64,000 nt of DNA from assembly GCA_950295325.1 (NCBI GenBank), contig OX485807.1, forward strand, positions 10,071,001-10,135,000, written 5' to 3'. The stretch is from Polytrichum commune (taxonomy: Eukaryota; Streptophyta; Polytrichopsida; Polytrichales; Polytrichaceae). Numbering within the stretch: the first letter of the stretch is position 1; the number at the start of each line of letters is the position of its first letter. The notes under the pieces are model-generated. The model saw only the letters and a program-made list of their open reading frames with translations, ran no database searches and was not told where the DNA came from. Positions 58,921 through 64,000 of this stretch are shown piece after piece. The translations under genes were made by a program, and so were the position numbers.

Positions 58921-59879
58921 TAGTGTAACATGTCATAATTTACTGACCCGCAATAATCCACAAGAATCCACGTTCAAGATAAATCACGGGTCCACAATGA
59001 TCACACACTAGCGAGATCATTGACAATAATAACATAGACATAATATTATTGATCTGGATATTGGAGCCCTTGAAATACAATGTAAGATTACGACTTATAA
59101 AAGCAAGATAAAAAAAATTAACATACTCCAACATACTAATTGGTTTAAATAATGGAGATCATTAATTAAATGTGAAAGTTAATGTAGATATCATTCTTTT
59201 GGGTTAATATGAAGAAATTGTCCACGGCATCATTTCAAGTATATCATGCATGCATATTTTGTTGCGAGCTTATGTGAGGGTGTTGACTCCATTCAATGGT
59301 TGCCACTCCAATGTAAACTTTCCATGGACATAAACATGTTTATTTTGGTAAAAGTGGTATTTTGTGATGCTCATGCAAGAACGACATGTGTGCTCACATC
59401 AATTGTTTAATTTAATGTTTTAACATTCTTTGATTTTTAAGGAATTATTTGCATATGGGACGATTTACATACTTCTAATGCAACGCAACTAGCCTATTAT
59501 GGTTTGCAAATTTTTGGCAAGAGAAATCGTGGAGGTGGTCAACTATTGAAGTTAACCATGTAGCATTCCACTCCCTTTTCATGTGAAATGGATTGGACAA
59601 AGGTCTTTTATGAGGGATAAAACATGACATTTTCTTGTGCATCCCTACCTTCAATTGTTATAATCTAAAAATAAAAACAATTATTCATGTCCATTCCACC
59701 TATAAATAGCTCGTTTCCCACATTTCAAGAACCTACATAAATTCCAATATAAGCTCATAACTTGTCCATGAAAATTCCACGATCAACATAGAATGAAATG
59801 CTCCCAAAATACCCTACCCCCATAGGCTTGGGATGTTAGGGGTTAAATATACATCTTTTACTCTCTGCATTCATTTCTT

Positions 59880-60180
59880 GTAAAATATGAAACACGCAAT
59901 TAGTGCGAGATGATCAACAATTCGGACTCATGTCCTTAGCAACTTTTTTGTAATTGTAGGAGCTCATATATACATCTTATTCATTGTCAAAGTGAAGATT
60001 CTCATGCTCACTGGATGATCGTATAGGCTCCCATCCCCCAATTATGTTGCTTATTTCTTGGTCAATAGATTTACGCAAGTAGTCCATTATTTTCTCAACA
60101 CATATCTTTTTGGTGTTTGTTCTTAGATTCACACCCAACCATACATCACTCAAAATATAGGTGTTTGTTTATGAACGAGC
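59880..60180. repeat. Dispersed repeat (family also at 2.06 and 12.87 kb)
   Basis: Shares ordered blocks: ACACGCAATTAGTGCGAGATGA, AAGTGAAGATTCTCATGCTC, CCCCCAATTATGTTG, AAGTAGTCCAT, CTTAGATTCACACC and CATCACTCAAAATA. This and the intronic copy keep an AGATGATcAACAA start block. Confidence 0.65.
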
Positions 60181-61289
60181 ACCATGTTAGGCACGTCTAC
60201 CTTATTCTTCATTGTGAGCAAAGAAGATTACCATAACACAACATCAGAGAATGTATAAGACTCTTGTTTTGTTGGGCTTGTAACCCAAAACTCACACATA
60301 ACATAGAGCCAACATTGTGTATCAATGTTATACACTTGAAACCATTAAATGTATGATTGTGGTACATAGTGTTGGTTTTGGACTTCGCATTCTATTCATC
60401 TTCTCCAACTTCCACATGTATAATTTGGCCCTCTGTTTTTTTGACAGTGAGTACAACATATGTTCAATGTACACCAATGTAGTTGTTGCCCATGACATTG
60501 CAATAATTGGTGTGACCTTTGACCACAACTTTGAAGTCTTTGGTATAGTCTTTGGCATCCACTAAATTGTATTCCATGGTACCATGGCGAGCCATACATG
60601 TTATGTTCACCAACGTTGGAGTGTAATGTGTATGTGAGATTCAATGCCTAAAGGTTTGCAAAGCCCAAATTTTGGTTGTAAATTTTGTGTAAATTTAGGG
60701 TGTTGGACAATGGAAATTAGATTTGGGACTCAAACGTAGGAAATGTGGGTGTAAGTACCACATGTCCTCCCAACATTCAAGGAAATTTGATAATTCGTTA
60801 CCCAACTTTTAGGCTTTCTATAACATAGTGTTTTACGCATGAAACCATATTACAATTGGCTTGGGGTTCGTGGCGTCTATCTAACTCACTCATGATGGAC
60901 AAGAAGATTCCAATATAAACAAGCCCCATTCAATTTGAGGGTTGATTCATTCCAACTAAAACCCATTAGACTAATTGAGGGTCTTTGATGTTATTAATGA
61001 AGTGAAAACATTTAAAAAAAATGTGCATGCTTAGACATAATACCTCACTACGATGTCACCTTCCTAATGATGAGTTTACGCAAAAACAATGTATCCATAA
61101 CCAATTAGTTTCTATTCATTATCATTTTATTTAAACATGTGAATCATTGAGGGGGGGGGGGGGAATGACATCTGTAAGGGAACAAGTTGAACTCACACAT
61201 AGATAGTTGCCCATAACAAGTATGGGAAATGACTCCTAGGCATGTTAGTTATTGCAGGATTTAGATGCTTGTCAATGGTGAAGCATTTT
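60181..61289. other. Unassigned non-coding sequence with a G13 run
   Basis: No supported gene. A run of about 13 G lies near 61151-61164. The LINE copy begins at the right end. Confidence 0.4.
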
Positions 61290-64000
61290 CACTAAAAAAT
61301 GCCTACCTTAGATGTATCAGGGAACAACTCATAAATGCACTAAATGATAAAGGCAAACTTGGAACAATCTACAAGGGTCTTACACACTATATACTTGCTA
61401 AACATTAAGGTGCAAAAAACATACCTAGAATGAAACGCCACGACTGTAACCAATCACCCACCACTAGAACAATATACCTTATAAAAGCAGCAGGTGGAGC
61501 CCATCTCAGAAGTCAAATAGAAATTTTCCCTTTGGAAGCAACGCCAATTGAAAAAAAAAAACATAAACTATGCATAACACCACCACCCAAAAAAATCTTT
61601 ATTCAAAATCTAAAACACATACACAAACTACTCTTAGAAAACATATATGATATAAAACAACTCACTCTAAGGAATGACATACACTTGATGTCCTATACTA
61701 AATATATAAACTTCTACAAAAAACCAACACACGTGATAAAAACAAGCACTAAAAATAGAAGAACAATTATTTTGCCACCCAGGATGCAATGAAAATTGTC
61801 AAGAGCCATGCCAAAATCATAACCCACCAGTCACACTAGAACTAGAATACATTATAACAAGACATAATATAGAACCTCTAAATAGTGATACCCACACACA
61901 ACCACCAACCCTAACACCCTAACACATCTAATACACCCACCCACACCACACACATAATAAACAACCCAATAAAATACCCTATATACTCAATAATAGATCA
62001 TTATACGAAACCAATCAAAGACAATCATAAAATTATAAAAAAAGCAGTACACATACCTATGCCATTGGATACTACCCGATGATACAACTTATAACAAAAA
62101 ACTCCCACTAAGAAAATTGTTCCCCTATAACATCCCAAAAGTCATACAACACAATACAAATATAATACTCACATACTTTACCAAGAAACAACATACACTA
62201 TATGAAAATATCATACAAGAAAATGATTTTTCTACCCAAAACAAAGACCCAAGGCACAATCCCCGCCCCTAAACATCCCTCTCGTAAAAATTTCAACACA
62301 TGAATGCAACCCCGAAAAAGATATCAATACTAACACAAACAAAATTCAAGTACAAGATGACATTGCCCACATATATGACGAAACAAGCAAACATCGTATA
62401 ACCATTCCTTATAATAGACTTGCATGGCTTTGGACCCAATACAACCAAATGCCACACCAACCACACGACCTAATACCCCCCACCCAAACATTCGAAATAG
62501 AATTAACTTGGCTATATCAAAGATATAAACATAGAATCAAAAAATGACCCACTCAAAAACTCACACCACCTCCTACCCAAAGTACTATTAGACTACATCA
62601 CAACATCCTTTAACATTACCCATTCCTACTTCTCCTCACTAGTTACATGCTCCACTCAACTAACAAAATCCTTCTCGCCATTTCCCAAACACACATGTAA
62701 TCCCTCATATATCGGCAAATACCACTAAATACGAGGAACCAACTAAACCTCCAGAACTCAGCGAGCCACGTATAGAACCATTTGCTATTAGAATCCTTTG
62801 CATACACCACCAAAATAACAACATCGGTACCATAGAACAAATGGACACAATCAAAAATATATGTGATGACCTTAACATAAACCGTACAACCACACAAATT
62901 GCTCCTCCTAGCTTGCAAAATATAAAAGTTAACAAAAGCAAAACATGGAATGCCCTCACTTACTCAAGTCCATACACACACAATCGTAACACAATCCCAC
63001 CAATCCCAAACTACGAGAACAAAACACCCCTCAAATTCTCTCCCCAATATTGCCTCTACACAGACGGATCCTTCAACCCTCCAAAATAGGATATACATGG
63101 CTACGGGAAGAAGTTGGTTACGGCATATATAACCAAGAAAAAAAAATATCAAACTTGCAATACGACTACCAGGCCTACAAAACATTTTAAGAGCATAATT
63201 AATGGCCATACACCACACCCTTACAATAATATATACAAACTTCCCAAATGAACCCGCACATATCTTCACAGACTGCCTCAATGGCCTATATGTGATACAA
63301 AACCAAATAAAACACCCCACACCTCATAACAACCACCCAAATAAAACTATTTTAGAATAAATAATTAACTTCCTTATACAAAGGATTCAACCCACAACAC
63401 TATATAAAGTAAGAGCATATGCAAACATCATGGGATTGAATTATTGCCTTAAGTATTAGATTAGACTAGGATTATTTAGAACTACTAAAGCTTTATATTT
63501 TTGAAACCTTTGAGACAAGTAGCCGATGACATAAGGTAATGTCTAAAGTGGTTCATCTCATCCATAAAGATGACTGAACTCTTATTACTGAGAATACATG
63601 AGTGCCACGAATCCCCGGCCCGGAGGGCCCCGACACATGCCTACACGTACTTCTAATGTGCAAACAACACCACATACATGCCCTCCGAACCAAAAGCCAT
63701 AATAAGGCAATATGAGAATTAAAAAAAAAAAAAACTTATAGTGGCATCAAAAAAGTCAAAATGTTATATTCTCATGAATGCATGCACATTCAATAATAAC
63801 CCACCATAAAACACAATCCCCCATGGCTACTACCTTGCACGTGTGGTCAACAAAGATGTCATTGCAATGCCAAATTCAATCCAGACATCTTATGTGTGAA
63901 AGGACTACCATATCAATCCCCACCACCAACATAACCAAATGGGAACCTAACAATACAATTCATGGAATTCACATATCGTAATGATAGAATACCAGATGAT
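61290..64000 (+). mobile_element. Decayed LINE: linker, RNase H, zinc-finger-like and nuclease-like C-terminal regions (runs off window)
   Basis: In order: a post-thumb linker (NAYLRCIREQLINALNDKGK and IYLIKAAGGAHLRSQIEIF, 61.29-61.55 kb); an RNase H domain starting PNYENKTPLKFSPQYCLYTD-GSFNPPK (63.0-63.09 kb) and reading through AIHHTLTIIYTNFP, HIFTDCLNGLYVIQ and LYKVRAYANIMG (to about 63.44 kb); a segment DTCLHVLLMCKQHHIHALRT with SHNKA (63.63-63.7 kb), like the zinc-finger and RHN motif after the reverse transcriptase in some non-LTR elements; then FNPDILCVKGLPYQSPPPT and IQFMEFTYRNDR (63.86-64.0 kb), which fits a PD-(D/E)XK-type nuclease core. Many stops and frameshifts interrupt it. The sense strand is strikingly rich in A and C. 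The reverse transcriptase core is missing upstream. The RNase H part is clear; the nuclease assignment is inference. Confidence 0.7.
61800..62980 (+). pseudogene. Degenerate inter-domain coding region of the LINE
   Basis: Between the linker and RNase H, the A/C-rich sense strand carries short open pieces in changing frames (for example HRITIPYNRLAWLWTQYNQM near 62.39-62.46 kb and IEPFAIRILCIHHQN near 62.77-62.82 kb). It looks like a long decayed coding stretch of more than 350 codons. No domain was recognised. Confidence 0.45.

Overview
The window looks like nuclear DNA from a land plant, probably a repeat-rich and possibly non-seed genome; the exact lineage cannot be read from the sequence. 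The evidence is two genes with small GT-AG introns and plant-like proteins, a decayed plant-type dihydrodipicolinate synthase gene with its intron, and many class I and class II transposable elements. No prokaryotic features, CRISPR arrays, rRNA or tRNA genes were seen. Exon models below were made by hand from splice signals, reading frame and remembered family conservation, without transcripts or searches.

Layout. 0-6.1 kb (minus): a secretory-pathway protein with two thioredoxin-like domains, six exons visible, its 3' end lying outside the window. 8.0-9.4 kb: a tandem duplication and a dihydrodipicolinate synthase pseudogene. 10.3-11.9 kb: a pogo/Tigger-type DNA transposon with clear terminal inverted repeats, a TA duplication and a truncated transposase. 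15.0-18.8 kb (minus): a complete nine-exon gene for a 411-residue eIF5-mimic (BZW/5MP, W2 domain) protein. 19-53 kb is almost entirely repeats: two LTR-type insertions with 5-bp target duplications (21.0-22.9 and 28.25-31.95 kb), two Penelope-like retroelement copies (26.2-32.4 kb, split by the second LTR insertion, and about 43-45.35 kb), a pair of hAT-type MITEs (24.6 and 50.5 kb), a 1.37-kb fold-back element with a 9-bp duplication (38.6-39.9 kb), two unrecognised broken long ORFs (32.7-34.1 and 40.4-42.9 kb) and a LINE piece (46 kb). 54.0-55.2 kb (plus): an intron-less 417-residue multi-pass membrane protein of unknown function. 55.8-56.1 kb: a perfect 94-bp inverted repeat. 58.4-58.9 kb: a small terminal-inverted-repeat element. 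61.3-64 kb (plus): a decayed LINE with RNase H and, apparently, a C-terminal zinc-finger/nuclease region running off the window.

Only three loci look like working host genes: the thioredoxin-domain gene, the 5MP gene and the membrane protein. They show no evident functional link. The most interesting features are the endonuclease-less Penelope-like copies ending at TC repeats, the near-perfect long hairpin element, the two LTR insertions that share termini but little else, the repeated 150-230 bp tandem duplications inside and beside host genes, and the unknown membrane protein.
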